A stretch of 36,954 nt of DNA from Bacillota bacterium. GTDB lineage: Bacteria > Bacillota > Clostridia > Acetivibrionales > DSM-1351. Under the pieces are notes generated by a model. It was not told the origin of the DNA and ran no database searches. It worked only from the letters and a program-made list of their open reading frames with translations. A program made the position numbers and the translations under genes. This document shows, piece after piece, positions 8,167 through 16,487 of this stretch (the stretch's first letter is position 1; every line of letters begins with the position of its first letter). The DNA is taken from NCBI GenBank assembly GCA_023397905.1, contig JAEWSZ010000139.1, positions 1 through 36,954 of the forward strand, written 5' to 3'.

Positions 8167-8526
8167 ATGTTTATAAATTTTTTCAGGCTTGGAAAAACTT
8201 CCGTAAAAAAATTAATATCATGCCTGTTTTTCATGGGATTTGTACCTTTGCTTTATTTATCATATGCATTCGGAAAGCATGTGTATTTAACAAATACATA
8301 TGCAAAAGTAATATCTGAAAAAAACAGTGTAGTTGTAACACAGGAAGCAAATAATATTTATATAGGAATTATTGCTGGCGTTATTGCATTTATTTTCTGC
8401 AGTATAATCTGGAAGCTCATATGCGAACTTCTGATGTATGTATTTACATATTTAGAAAGTAAATTAACTTTAAATATGGAAAATAAATCAGAGAATACTG
8501 AATCAAATAAGAGTATTGTAAAATAA
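8167..8526 (+). CDS. small membrane protein, DUF4282-like
   Basis: A 119-residue protein with two hydrophobic segments (about 14-34 and 66-90) and a hydrophilic tail rich in Lys, Glu, Asn and Ser. The segment IIWKLICELLMYVF just after the second membrane helix resembles the R-x-x-CELxxVxF pattern of DUF4282 proteins, whose function is unknown. AAAGGA lies 7 nt before the ATG. It is the only plus-strand gene in the window and is more AT rich than its neighbours, with 14-nt inverted repeats on both sides. It may be a late insertion. Confidence 0.6.
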   Translation: MFINFFRLGKTSVKKLISCLFFMGFVPLLYLSYAFGKHVYLTNTYAKVISEKNSVVVTQEANNIYIGIIAGVIAFIFCSIIWKLICELLMYVFTYLESKLTLNMENKSENTESNKSIVK

Positions 8527-8554
8527 CAGCAAAAGTTGTTATTTTGCAATACTC
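8511..8554. terminator. 18-bp hairpin, bidirectional terminator candidate
   Basis: Arms 8511-8528 and 8537-8554 pair over 18 positions (one G-T) around an 8-nt loop. The left arm covers the last codons and the TAA of the DUF4282-like gene. It lies between two convergent genes. There is no long T run, so termination strength is uncertain. Confidence 0.6.
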
Positions 8555-8620
8555 TCTGAATTTATTATCAGGACCTTCCACTATACTTCTGCTTTTAAAA
8601 TTCTGAATCCTGATCACGGA

Positions 8621-9523
8621 TCACTGTTTTCCAACCGTCTTTTCCTGAACCGGCATTTCTCTGACCAATTCTATTATTTTCTTTGCGGCAAGTGCTCCCT
8701 GACCTACAGCCGTGGAAATCTGCTTGAACCCTCCGGTGCAGTCGCCTGCTGCAAAGAGGCCGGACAAATTGGTTTTTTGCTCCCGGTCCACAATGATGGA
8801 CGCCCCTTCTGCCAGTACCCCTAATTTTCTGGCGAAATCAATACTTGAAGCACTTTCGTTGGCGATGAACAACCCATCCAGATTTTCACTGGTACCGTCG
8901 GTAAAGTATATATTCTCCAGATATTCCTTGCCTTCAAGCTTCAGAATGGGCTTATCCACCACCTTAAAATCCTTTAAAAGCCCGCTGTCACCGCTGTATT
9001 CCATTTCACGTCCGTTGGTATAGATGGTGATATTGCCGGTAAAGGCTTTCAGCTCCAGGGCTTCATGTATGGCAAAATCCTTGTTTCCAAGCACTCCCAC
9101 CTTCAGGCCCTTGTAGAAAAATCCGTCGCAGGTGGTGCAATAGCTGACCCCGATTCCCTCCAGCTCCTTCAGGCCGTCTATTTTCAGTTTTTTCTGAGGC
9201 TGTCCTGTGGCAAGAAGAATGGTCTTTCCCGCATAACTTTTTTCATAAGTGATTACTTCAAAGTTTTCATCCCTGTTTATTCCCAGCACTTCTTCTTCAG
9301 CGATATCCGCGCCAAGTCTCAAAGCCTGGAGCTCTCCGGCCTTCAGAAGATCCCTTCCGCTTACGGCATCCGTAAATCCGAAATAATTTTCGATTTTGGA
9401 CGCCTTTAAAAGCTCACTGTTGTTTTTGCCTATAACCAGGGTCCTGAGATTGGCCCTGACCGTATACATGGCCGCAGACAAGCCTGCGGGACCCTTACCC
9501 ACAATTATTACGTCATATAACAT
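8621..9523 (-). CDS. thioredoxin-reductase-like flavoprotein without a clear NADPH site
   Basis: A 300-residue two-domain flavoprotein. FAD binding is shown by GKGPAGLSAAMY near residue 9 and by AAGDCTGG near the end. The redox pair is C129/C132 in CTTCDG. The second nucleotide site is unusual: the normal GGGDSA-type motif reads VLGNKDFAIHEA and the HRR-type NADP phosphate-binding box is replaced by TNGREME. That recalls ferredoxin-dependent thioredoxin-reductase relatives of clostridia. The ATG at 9523 has GGAGG 5 nt upstream. It is the last gene of the sulfate operon, so it may pass electrons to APS reductase (which needs a reduced thiol partner) or to sulfite reduction. That role is inferred. 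Confidence 0.75.
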   Translation of the reverse strand: MLYDVIIVGKGPAGLSAAMYTVRANLRTLVIGKNNSELLKASKIENYFGFTDAVSGRDLLKAGELQALRLGADIAEEEVLGINRDENFEVITYEKSYAGKTILLATGQPQKKLKIDGLKELEGIGVSYCTTCDGFFYKGLKVGVLGNKDFAIHEALELKAFTGNITIYTNGREMEYSGDSGLLKDFKVVDKPILKLEGKEYLENIYFTDGTSENLDGLFIANESASSIDFARKLGVLAEGASIIVDREQKTNLSGLFAAGDCTGGFKQISTAVGQGALAAKKIIELVREMPVQEKTVGKQ

Positions 9524-9559
9524 TTTGACCTCCATTCAAGTCTGAATCCCGGTTCTCAT

Positions 9560-10789
9560 CTAAATCTTATCCAGCGCCTGGCTGAAATCTTCCAGCAGGT
9601 CCTCAAAATCCTCAATGCCCACGCTTATCCTTATCAGGTCCTCGTATACGCCCATTTTTTCCATTTCCTCGGCGGTATTGGAGGCGTATATAGTAGAAGC
9701 CGGATGGATGACCAGAGTCCTTACATCGCCTATATTTGAAAGATTATAGGCATATTTCAGAGAGTTGATCACCTGAAAGGCGTTTTCCTTTGATCCCACT
9801 CTTATGGTGAGAATAGCGCCGGACTTACCGCCGAATTGCCTGGCCGCCGTATGATAATTTTCACTTGTCTCAAGGCCCGGATAATTCACCGAGACTACTT
9901 TGGGATTTGCCTGGAGCGCTTCTGCAAGCCGCAATGCGTTGCTGCAAAGCCCATCCATCCTCAATGCCAGTGTTTCGAGCCCAAGCATGCTGAGATAGGC
10001 GTTAAAGGGCGCCATACAGGCTCCGAAATCCTTGAAAAGCCCTTTTCTCAATTTGGCAGTGTATACAAATCCACCGAATTTTTTAAAGGCTTTTAAAGAA
10101 GAAAACTTTTCAAAATCCCATTTGAATTTTCCGCCGTCTACAATTATACCGCCTATGGAATTGCCGCTGCCGTTTATATATTTTGATGTGGAATGTATAA
10201 CAATATCGGCCCCGATGTTTAATGGTTTTATAAGATACGGCGTTGTAACCGTATTGTCCACCACAAGAGGTATTCCGTATTTGTGGGCCAGCTCCGCCAG
10301 AGCCTTTATGTCATAAACATCCAGTTTGGGGTTTCCTATGGTCTCCACATATATGGCCCTGGTTTTGTCATTTATAAGCTCTTCAAAACTTTCAACACTC
10401 GTATCCCGCGCGTATCTCGCCGTAATCCCAAAGTCCTCGAAACAGCTGAACATGGAATAGGTGCCGCCGAAAATCCCGCTGCCGGATATGACCTCCTCAC
10501 CGCTTTTCAATATGTTCAGGAGGGCAAGTGTGACCGCCGACATGCCTGAAGAGCAGGCTACGGCGCTTATCCCTCCCTCCAGGTAGGCAATGCGTTTTTC
10601 AAAGGCCTCTATGGTGGGATTGCTTATCCTTGTATATATGAAGCCGGGTTCATAGCCTTTAAATATATTTTCCAGCTTTTCTGCAGTTTCCTGCTCGAAA
10701 GCCGAAGCTTGATATATTGGGACGGTTGTGGCTCCGGTCTTGCTGTCGGAACCAAATGCCCCATGCAAAAGTGCTGTATTAAACTTCAT
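9560..10789 (-). CDS. metY: O-acetylhomoserine sulfhydrylase (MetY type)
   Basis: A PLP enzyme of the Cys/Met metabolism family, 409 residues. It should replace the acetyl group of O-acetylhomoserine with sulfur to give homocysteine. Visible motifs are SSGMSAVTLALL, the YVETIGNPKLDVYDI segment, DNTVTTPYL and the PLP lysine in HSTSKYINGSGN. The ATG at 10789 (GGAG 6 nt upstream) fits the family start; the frame stays open to 10873 but that part overlaps the TusA-like gene. It follows the HcyS/HcyF/HcyD/Sir/TusA set, so its sulfur donor is probably a protein thiocarboxylate rather than free sulfide, as in Wolinella. A second, longer paralogue lies at 23024-24352. Confidence 0.85.
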   Translation of the reverse strand: MKFNTALLHGAFGSDSKTGATTVPIYQASAFEQETAEKLENIFKGYEPGFIYTRISNPTIEAFEKRIAYLEGGISAVACSSGMSAVTLALLNILKSGEEVISGSGIFGGTYSMFSCFEDFGITARYARDTSVESFEELINDKTRAIYVETIGNPKLDVYDIKALAELAHKYGIPLVVDNTVTTPYLIKPLNIGADIVIHSTSKYINGSGNSIGGIIVDGGKFKWDFEKFSSLKAFKKFGGFVYTAKLRKGLFKDFGACMAPFNAYLSMLGLETLALRMDGLCSNALRLAEALQANPKVVSVNYPGLETSENYHTAARQFGGKSGAILTIRVGSKENAFQVINSLKYAYNLSNIGDVRTLVIHPASTIYASNTAEEMEKMGVYEDLIRISVGIEDFEDLLEDFSQALDKI

Positions 10790-10820
10790 GTTAAACTCCA
10801 TTTCCGCCGGATTCAGTTTT

Positions 10821-11072
10821 TCAGATCTCCAGCCCGGCTTTTTCAACAAAAACCGTAAAGGTTCCATCTTCATTGTTTACTACGTTCAATACTTTATGGC
10901 CTTCATCCTTGAAGCTTCTGGGGACATTTTGTATTGGTTCGCCCTCGTTCATCCTGACTTCCAGTATCTGCCCGTCCTCCAGCTCTTCCATGGCCACCTT
11001 GGCCTTTACAAAGGTTATGGGGCAAACAACGTCGGTGATATCAACAAAATCATCAGCCTTAATTTTATCCAT
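10821..11072 (-). CDS. TusA/SirA-like sulfur carrier protein
   Basis: An 83-residue single-domain protein of the TusA family. The family cysteine is C17 in DVVCPITFVKAK, followed by an LEVRMNEGEPIQNVP segment. The usual CPxP motif here reads CPIT. TusA-family proteins carry persulfide sulfur between enzymes. The ATG at 11072 is chosen because GGAGG lies 6 nt upstream; the longer frame to 11138 would overlap the spacer. It sits between sulfite reductase and MetY and may hand sulfur toward the HcyS thiocarboxylate. That link is inferred. Confidence 0.8.
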   Translation of the reverse strand: MDKIKADDFVDITDVVCPITFVKAKVAMEELEDGQILEVRMNEGEPIQNVPRSFKDEGHKVLNVVNNEDGTFTVFVEKAGLEI

Positions 11073-11162
11073 TTTCATCCTCCAATTCCGTGGAAAATGA
11101 GGTTGCAGATAATAAGATGCTTTATTATGCAACTTCATTTTCCCGCCTCATTTACAAATTAA

Positions 11163-12026
11163 CTACAGTACACTTTTGATTTCCTTTTCAAACAAGTCCC
11201 AGCCCACGCGGTCCAGAGTGTTTCTAAAGCGCTCGCTCTGCTTGCCGTGCTTCTCAAAAAATTCAAGAGTGGCGTCCACTATACGGAAAAGCTCGTCTGT
11301 TGAGAATATTATGGGGAATATTTGCTTTCCTATGGCTATCCTGTTTCCGAATAATCCGCCAAAGTAGACTATCAGACCATTCTTGCCTTCCCAGGCTTCC
11401 GTGGGACAGGCTTTCACACAGCGGCCGCAATAGTTGCAGAGCGATTCATCAAAAGCAAGTGTTTTGCCGTCTTTATCCACCTTTATGGCCTTTTCACGGC
11501 AGACAGCTTCGCACAGCCCGCACAGAGTACATTTGCTTTTATCCCAGACTGGCTTGAGGCCGCCTTTAATGCCAAGGTCGTTTTCCTCTGCCTTGAGACA
11601 GTTGTTGCAGCAGGCTGTTATTCCGAATTTGAATTTGTGAGGCAGCTCACGGCCGTGGTATCTCCTGTCAAATTCATTTGCCAGAGAAGTGGAATCCATC
11701 AGCCCGTTGGGGCAAATATTACCGCCCTGACAGGCTGTAATGGTTCTTACCCTGGGCCCGCACACACCGGGCTGCAAATTGGCCTCAGCCAGTTCTTTTT
11801 TTACGATTTCCACATCTTCAAGCTTAATAAAAGGAATTTCAATGCTCTGCCTGGATGTCATGTGAATATAGCCCTTGCCATATTTTTTCGATATTTCATA
11901 GACCTTGAGCAGCTGATCGGCCTGTATTTGACCACCCACAATACCCAATCTCAATGAAAAGTTGTCCTTTTGTATCTGGCGCATAAAGCCGCCCTTTTTT
12001 AGTTCCTTGTAATCTACCTGTGCCAT
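11163..12026 (-). CDS. assimilatory-type siroheme sulfite reductase with two extra [4Fe-4S] clusters
   Basis: Should reduce sulfite to sulfide. The 287-residue chain has the nitrite/sulfite reductase half-domain (1-80), the siroheme/[4Fe-4S] ligand pattern C99-x5-C105 and C139-x3-C143, then a ferredoxin insert with two cluster motifs (CTLCGLCEAVC at 166-176 and CNYCGRCVKACP at 197-208), and a helical end. This is the small single-chain type of anaerobes, not the NADPH-dependent CysI. The electron donor is probably ferredoxin. GGGAGG lies before the ATG. Downstream of HcyD, it supplies bisulfide for thiocarboxylate formation. Confidence 0.88.
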   Translation of the reverse strand: MAQVDYKELKKGGFMRQIQKDNFSLRLGIVGGQIQADQLLKVYEISKKYGKGYIHMTSRQSIEIPFIKLEDVEIVKKELAEANLQPGVCGPRVRTITACQGGNICPNGLMDSTSLANEFDRRYHGRELPHKFKFGITACCNNCLKAEENDLGIKGGLKPVWDKSKCTLCGLCEAVCREKAIKVDKDGKTLAFDESLCNYCGRCVKACPTEAWEGKNGLIVYFGGLFGNRIAIGKQIFPIIFSTDELFRIVDATLEFFEKHGKQSERFRNTLDRVGWDLFEKEIKSVL

Positions 12027-12075
12027 AATTTAACCTCCCGATAAATGCATATTGTGCAAGGCGGTTTCAGGCTGT

Positions 12076-12105
12076 GTTCCGGCGCACTGTTATACACGCC
12101 GGAAC
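12076..12105 (-). other. intercistronic hairpin between hcyD and sulfite reductase genes
   Basis: A perfect 9-bp GC-rich stem (GTTCCGGCG / CGCCGGAAC) with a 12-nt loop, next to a 5-bp stem at 12106-12120. No T tract follows, so it is more likely an mRNA processing or stability element than a terminator. Confidence 0.5.
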
Positions 12106-12135
12106 GCACGTATGACGTGCCTGCCTTTTTATGCC

Positions 12136-12555
12136 TTACACTTCACCCTCTATAATAAGTTTTTCTTCCATAACCTCATCCTTCCGGATGTTAAAGCTTT
12201 TCAGAACAATATTCCGCTCATCCATTAAAGACATGATGAAATAGCTGGCTGACGGGTCAAAAGCAAGCCTCTTGTCTTCCTCGGAGGGCCTGGACGGAGA
12301 AGCCGGATGACTGTGGAAGTTTCCCAGCATTGCCCAGCCGTTGCTGCGCATATCCTTAACAGCGGCAAATTGCTCCTTCGGATCCATTGAAAAATGCTCC
12401 GGACTGTTGTCGACATTGGTAAGCAAATATACTTTTTTAACATATTTGATATCATTTTCGATAACACCGCCCAGAAGACCGCATGCTTCATTCGGTACGG
12501 CCCCTGCCGAATGGTCCAGAATCTTTTTATAGTGTTCCTGAGTAATTATAATCAA
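12136..12555 (-). CDS. hcyD: JAMM metalloprotease, HcyD-like
   Basis: A 139-residue zinc isopeptidase of the JAMM/MPN+ family. The full motif is visible: E23 in NEACGLLGG, H81 and H83 in FHSHPASP, S91, and D94 in SEED, with exactly ten residues between H83 and D94. In Wolinella, HcyD removes the extra residue from the carrier HcyS and later releases homocysteine; in Mycobacterium, Mec cleaves cysteine from CysO. Here the neighbouring carrier has a six-residue tail after Gly-Gly-Gly, so a trimming protease is needed. The start is TTG; AGGTG lies 6 nt upstream. It is co-directional with hcyS and hcyF. Confidence 0.82.
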   Translation of the reverse strand: MIIITQEHYKKILDHSAGAVPNEACGLLGGVIENDIKYVKKVYLLTNVDNSPEHFSMDPKEQFAAVKDMRSNGWAMLGNFHSHPASPSRPSEEDKRLAFDPSASYFIMSLMDERNIVLKSFNIRKDEVMEEKLIIEGEV

Positions 12556-12604
12556 TTATAGCACCTACCTTCTCCATACGGGATACGAAAATATTTGTAC
12601 TTAC

Positions 12605-13432
12605 TTAACTGTTTCCGGCGGGATCCTTCAAATCGCAAGCTGCCTGTTCATAGTCTATCAATTCCGTTATTGTGGCGTTTTCACCGCAAACCTGGCAGCT
12701 TTTGTTGTTTGGCAGTTTTATCTTTCTGAACTCCATTTTAAGCGAATCATAGGTCAAAAGCTGACCGGTCAGCAGATCTCCTACGCCAAGCACATACTTG
12801 ATGGCCTCGGTGGCCTGTATGGTGCCGATGATACCGCCCATTACCCCCAGAACTCCGGCTTGCTTGCAGGTCGGTACCGCATCCGGCGGCGGCGGCTCCT
12901 TGAATACACATCTGTAGCAGGGGCCCTCGCCTGGCACATAGGTCATGGTCTGTCCCTGAAACCGTATTATCCCCGCATGAGAAAAAGGCTTCTGTGTCAG
13001 CACACAGGCGTCGTTAATCAAAAATTTGGCGGGGAAATTATCAGTGCCGTCAATGATTAAGTCATAGTCCTTATCTTTAATAATATCCTTGATATTTGCA
13101 GCGCTGACCCATTCCCTGTATGTGACCACATCCACATCCGGATTCATTTCATTTATGGTTTCCTTGCCAGACTGGACCTTTGGCTTTCCCACATCCTTTG
13201 TAAGGTGGATAATCTGCCTCTGCAAATTGGAAAGCTCCACTGCATCAAAGTCAACAAGGCCCACGGTACCTATTCCGGCAGCGGCCAGAAACATGGCTGC
13301 CGGTGCTCCCAGGCCCCCGGTGCCGATAATGAGCACTTTTGACTGGAGGAGCTTTTTCTGCCCCTTGACGCCCACTTCCTTTAAAATAATATGTCTCGAA
13401 TACCTTTCAAGCTGTTCGTTTGTAAAACTCAT
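12605..13432 (-). CDS. hcyF: E1-like sulfur carrier adenylyltransferase (MoeB/ThiF family, HcyF-like)
   Basis: A 275-residue protein that should adenylate the C-terminal glycine of the neighbouring carrier using ATP. Visible motifs: GTGGLG (37-42), the DFDAVELSNLQRQ segment, IDGTDNF, zinc cysteines C172/C175 and C246/C249, and C189 in PTCKQAG. No rhodanese domain is present, so sulfur is brought by another protein or as bisulfide. The ATG at 13432 has GGAGG 5 nt upstream. It could act on other ThiS-like carriers, but direct linkage with hcyS and hcyD supports the homocysteine pathway. Confidence 0.85.
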   Translation of the reverse strand: MSFTNEQLERYSRHIILKEVGVKGQKKLLQSKVLIIGTGGLGAPAAMFLAAAGIGTVGLVDFDAVELSNLQRQIIHLTKDVGKPKVQSGKETINEMNPDVDVVTYREWVSAANIKDIIKDKDYDLIIDGTDNFPAKFLINDACVLTQKPFSHAGIIRFQGQTMTYVPGEGPCYRCVFKEPPPPDAVPTCKQAGVLGVMGGIIGTIQATEAIKYVLGVGDLLTGQLLTYDSLKMEFRKIKLPNNKSCQVCGENATITELIDYEQAACDLKDPAGNS

Positions 13433-13476
13433 ACTGACCTCCATTCCGCGGCTGCGCGGCAACACAAATAGTAGTG

Positions 13477-13496
13477 AAAACCCGCTTGCGGGTTTT
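13477..13496. other. hairpin between hcyS and hcyF genes
   Basis: Arms AAAACCCGC and GCGGGTTTT pair perfectly with a 2-nt turn (in practice a 4-nt loop). On the minus strand only four T, all within the arm, end the stem, so partial termination or mRNA processing is more likely than full termination. It could lower E1 enzyme levels relative to the carrier. Confidence 0.45.
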
Positions 13497-13524
13497 TTAT
13501 ACCCAAGGACCAATGATGTCCGTA

Positions 13525-13746
13525 CTAAATGTTTGCCTTGCGCTGGCCTCCTCCCATAAAATACAGGAATTCCACCACATCTCCGTCCTTGACCCTTAAG
13601 GTCTCAAAGACGTCTCTGACAACGAATTCGTCATTGATCTGCACTGTCACGTAATCCTGCATCTCCACGTTCTGAACGCTCAGCAGTTCTTTTACGGTCA
13701 ATTCCTTTTCAATTGATACTTCTTTTCCGTTAACATGAATTTTCAT
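13525..13746 (-). CDS. hcyS: ThiS-like sulfur carrier with masked Gly-Gly terminus, HcyS-like
   Basis: A 73-residue ubiquitin-fold carrier (ThiS/MoaD type), starting MKIHVNGKEV and ending FLYFMGGGQRKANI. Active ThiS proteins end in Gly-Gly, the group that becomes the thiocarboxylate. Here six residues (QRKANI, 68-73) follow G65-G67, so the protein must be trimmed before use. The JAMM protease two genes downstream can do this. In Wolinella HcyS a single alanine masks the end. GGAGG lies 6 nt before the ATG. Thiamin genes are absent nearby, which argues against a ThiS role. Confidence 0.85.
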   Translation of the reverse strand: MKIHVNGKEVSIEKELTVKELLSVQNVEMQDYVTVQINDEFVVRDVFETLRVKDGDVVEFLYFMGGGQRKANI

Positions 13747-13785
13747 CTTGAACCTCCATTTAATTTAAAAATTTAATAAATTGAT

Positions 13786-15606
13786 TTATATATAATAATC
13801 AAGTATTATCTCCTGACGCCTGAGCAGGCTGCAAACCGAATCAACGGCTTTATCCAGGGCTTGGTCTCCATTTCCGCACAGCTTGAGGTTCGCGTCCGGC
13901 GTAAAACTGTTGAAAGGCACTTCACCGGTGTTGACGATCAGAATCTCATGGGGCTGATTTAATAATTTTAATTTTTCGGCCTCATAATCGTCAAGATTAA
14001 ATACCGAGGTTATAAAAATCTGCCCTGCATCGGTGAATATTCTGGCCAGCTCTCCTATCTGCCTTATCTGGCTCTCCCTTGCTTCAAAGTCATGGGCATT
14101 TTCCGAGGCAAGCCCTCCCAGCAAGCTTGAAACTCCCATGTAATAGGCTTTGTAATTCAAGCCGAACAGCCTGTTCTCCAGCCTTTTGCCCAGCTCCTGT
14201 ATTGCGGTTTCATTTTCTTCGCTGCCCGTGGTAATAACGACAAATTTGGATTTGTGCCCATAGGCTTCTTCCCTGTCGGAAGCTGAAATCAGGCCCTTTT
14301 CCCAGAGGTATTCCCTGTCCCTGATATGCTCCAGCAAGCTGCTGCCGTTATCCCGGACACCTTCCAGTATAATGCCTCCACCGGAGATTTCATAGTTGTC
14401 GACTATTACAAACCTGCCTGTAAGCTCTATATCGGATATCGGGTCAAATGCTATGGGCTTTGCGGTTTCCAGAATGCATTCCGCCACGTCATGCCTTTCC
14501 ACCTGGTCCTTGAAGGTATCAATGTTCAGCTCGGCGGCATCAATTATATTTAAAATTTCAACCAGCTTTACCGCGATTCTCATAGTACCTATCTTCAATT
14601 TGTAATTTTTATTTTTTATAAGAGGCACATTGCCCACCCAGAAAATATTCACCCTGAAGCGCGAGCTGATGACAGGCTGGTTTTCATTGACCTTTACCAT
14701 CAGTTCTCCAGGCCTTATATATATCTGGGTTTTCAGGGTAACGCCCGCAGCCTGGTCGGCATAAGCCGTATCCGCAGGCGTGGTGTTAAACCCTTCCACA
14801 CTGTTTATAATACTCTTTTTTCCCGAGGGAAGGAAAAGGACCTCGTCTCCGGTTTTGACCGTTCCGCTCAGTACAGTTCCCGCCACAATACGCCTGTCGT
14901 CATTTTCCTCGGTGAATTTGTATATATCCTGTACAGGCATGCGGAATGGCAGCTGCCTGTTCTCCTTTTTGTTTGCAAAACCGTCCAGCTGCTCCAGAAC
15001 TGTTGGGCCTTCATACCAGGGGGTGCTTTCGGAGCTGCCCGCCACGTTGTCCCCGTTAAACGCGCTTATGGGAATAAAATTGATGGGCTTTATGTTGATC
15101 TTGTTCAGGAACTCCGTAAATTCGGAACTTATGGCCTTGAATACATCCTTGTCAAAGTCCACCAGATCCATTTTATTTACAAGCACCACCACCTGTTTGA
15201 TTCCCAGCATGGAGACAATGTGCCCGTGACGCTTTGAGTTCTCCCGGATGCCTTCCTTGGCGTCAATTACCAGCAGTGCGGCTTCGGCCCTGGAGGCGCC
15301 TGTAACCATGTTTTTGAGAAACTCGATATGTCCCGGCGCGTCTATTATTATATAATCCCTTTTCCCTGTTTTAAAAAAGCATCTGGCGGTATCTATGGTG
15401 ATCCCCTGAGCCTGCTCATCCTTTAATGCATCCAGAAGAAACGCATATTCAAAGGGCCTGGAATTTTTTCTGCAGTATTCCTTTACAGACTCCAGCTTTC
15501 CCTCTGGAAGCGATTCCGTATCTGCAAGCAGTCTGCCTATGACAGTACTTTTTCCGTGATCCACATGACCTACGATTACAATGTTCATCTGTTCCCTGTT
15601 TTCCAT
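13786..15606 (-). CDS. cysN: sulfate adenylyltransferase large subunit CysN fused to a degenerate APS kinase domain
   Basis: The GTPase subunit of ATP sulfurylase, which drives APS synthesis together with CysD. Residues 1-425 are the translation-factor-like GTPase: GHVDHGKS (G1, 13-20), DAPGH (G3, 89-93), NKMD (G4, 144-147), then two beta-barrel domains. Residues 450-606 resemble CysC, including the IGELARIFTDAGQIFI segment, but the Walker A of APS kinase is replaced by TTGSEENET (459-467), with Glu where the catalytic lysine should be. PAPS is therefore probably not made by this domain. The ATG overlaps the cysD stop (TAATG). Confidence 0.88.
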   Translation of the reverse strand: MENREQMNIVIVGHVDHGKSTVIGRLLADTESLPEGKLESVKEYCRKNSRPFEYAFLLDALKDEQAQGITIDTARCFFKTGKRDYIIIDAPGHIEFLKNMVTGASRAEAALLVIDAKEGIRENSKRHGHIVSMLGIKQVVVLVNKMDLVDFDKDVFKAISSEFTEFLNKINIKPINFIPISAFNGDNVAGSSESTPWYEGPTVLEQLDGFANKKENRQLPFRMPVQDIYKFTEENDDRRIVAGTVLSGTVKTGDEVLFLPSGKKSIINSVEGFNTTPADTAYADQAAGVTLKTQIYIRPGELMVKVNENQPVISSRFRVNIFWVGNVPLIKNKNYKLKIGTMRIAVKLVEILNIIDAAELNIDTFKDQVERHDVAECILETAKPIAFDPISDIELTGRFVIVDNYEISGGGIILEGVRDNGSSLLEHIRDREYLWEKGLISASDREEAYGHKSKFVVITTGSEENETAIQELGKRLENRLFGLNYKAYYMGVSSLLGGLASENAHDFEARESQIRQIGELARIFTDAGQIFITSVFNLDDYEAEKLKLLNQPHEILIVNTGEVPFNSFTPDANLKLCGNGDQALDKAVDSVCSLLRRQEIILDYYI

Positions 15607-16487
15607 TACATGTAACCTCCTCTGCGCAGAGTTTCCAGTCCGCCGCCGTCGTCCTTGTCCTGGGCGCGCCCCGATCTTTCGGCAATGTTGGCGAATTTTC
15701 CGCTTTTCAGCTCCTCTATGATTTCACCTACGTTTTTCGAAGTGGAATCCACAGGCAGGGTACATGGATAGCAGCCCAGAGACCTGTAGCGTTTTCCGTC
15801 GCCCTGGTCGAAGTAGAGAGAAGTGATGGGGATGTTTTCTCTTTCGATATATTCCCATATATTGAGTTCGGTCCAGTCCAGAAGCGGGTGTATCCTGATA
15901 TGGGTCCCGGGAGCGAAGTCGGTCTTGAACTGGTTCCAGAACTCCGGAGGCTGATCGCCTACATCCCAGTCATTTTCCTTGTCTCTGGGAGAGAAATATC
16001 TCTCCTTTGAGCGGCTTCCTTCCTCGTCTGCCCTGACACCCACAATAACTCCCGTGTACTTTTCCCTGTTGGTATCAGGCACGTATTTACCGGTCCTGTG
16101 ATCCATTATATACCTGTTCCACTCACCTGACAGGGTATTTTTCAAGGCTTCGGATTTCAGCGACTGGCAGCAGGTGAGCCGGTCCACATTGCCGTCGGGA
16201 AAGGTTTTTTTCTGTGCCAGCGCTTCGCTGTTTTCGCCGTATACCATTGTCAGCTTCCACTTCAGGGCCAGGTCATCCCTGTACTTGATCATTTCGGGGA
16301 TTTTGTAATGGGTGTCTATGTGGACAAGGGGAATTGGCACATGGCCGAAAAAGGCCTTCCTTGCCAGCCATAAAAGCACCGTACTGTCCTTTCCTATGGA
16401 CCATAACATGCATATGTTTTTAAATTCCCTGTATGCTTCCCTGAGTATGTGAACACTCTGTGCTTCCAGCTTATCTAAGTGATTCAT
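15606..16487 (-). CDS. cysD: sulfate adenylyltransferase small subunit
   Basis: Adenylates sulfate to APS with CysN. The PP-loop reads SIGKDS (30-35), and the HIDTHYKIPEMI, GVRADEEGSRSKERYFS and YRSLGCYPCTLPVDS segments match CysD. The 293-residue length and the RRGGYM end are normal. GGGAGG lies 7 nt before the ATG. Its stop overlaps the cysN start by 1 nt. A 146-nt AT-rich spacer separates it from cysH; no clear terminator or strong promoter was seen there. Confidence 0.95.
   Translation of the reverse strand: MNHLDKLEAQSVHILREAYREFKNICMLWSIGKDSTVLLWLARKAFFGHVPIPLVHIDTHYKIPEMIKYRDDLALKWKLTMVYGENSEALAQKKTFPDGNVDRLTCCQSLKSEALKNTLSGEWNRYIMDHRTGKYVPDTNREKYTGVIVGVRADEEGSRSKERYFSPRDKENDWDVGDQPPEFWNQFKTDFAPGTHIRIHPLLDWTELNIWEYIERENIPITSLYFDQGDGKRYRSLGCYPCTLPVDSTSKNVGEIIEELKSGKFANIAERSGRAQDKDDGGGLETLRRGGYM

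Larger units (their letters stand above)
7827..8613. repeat. 14-nt inverted repeat flanking the DUF4282-like gene
   Basis: TCAGGATTCAGAAT at 7827-7840 recurs in inverted form at 8600-8613. The only forward-strand gene of the window lies between the copies. No transposase and no target duplication were seen, so this is only a hint of insertion. Confidence 0.3.
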
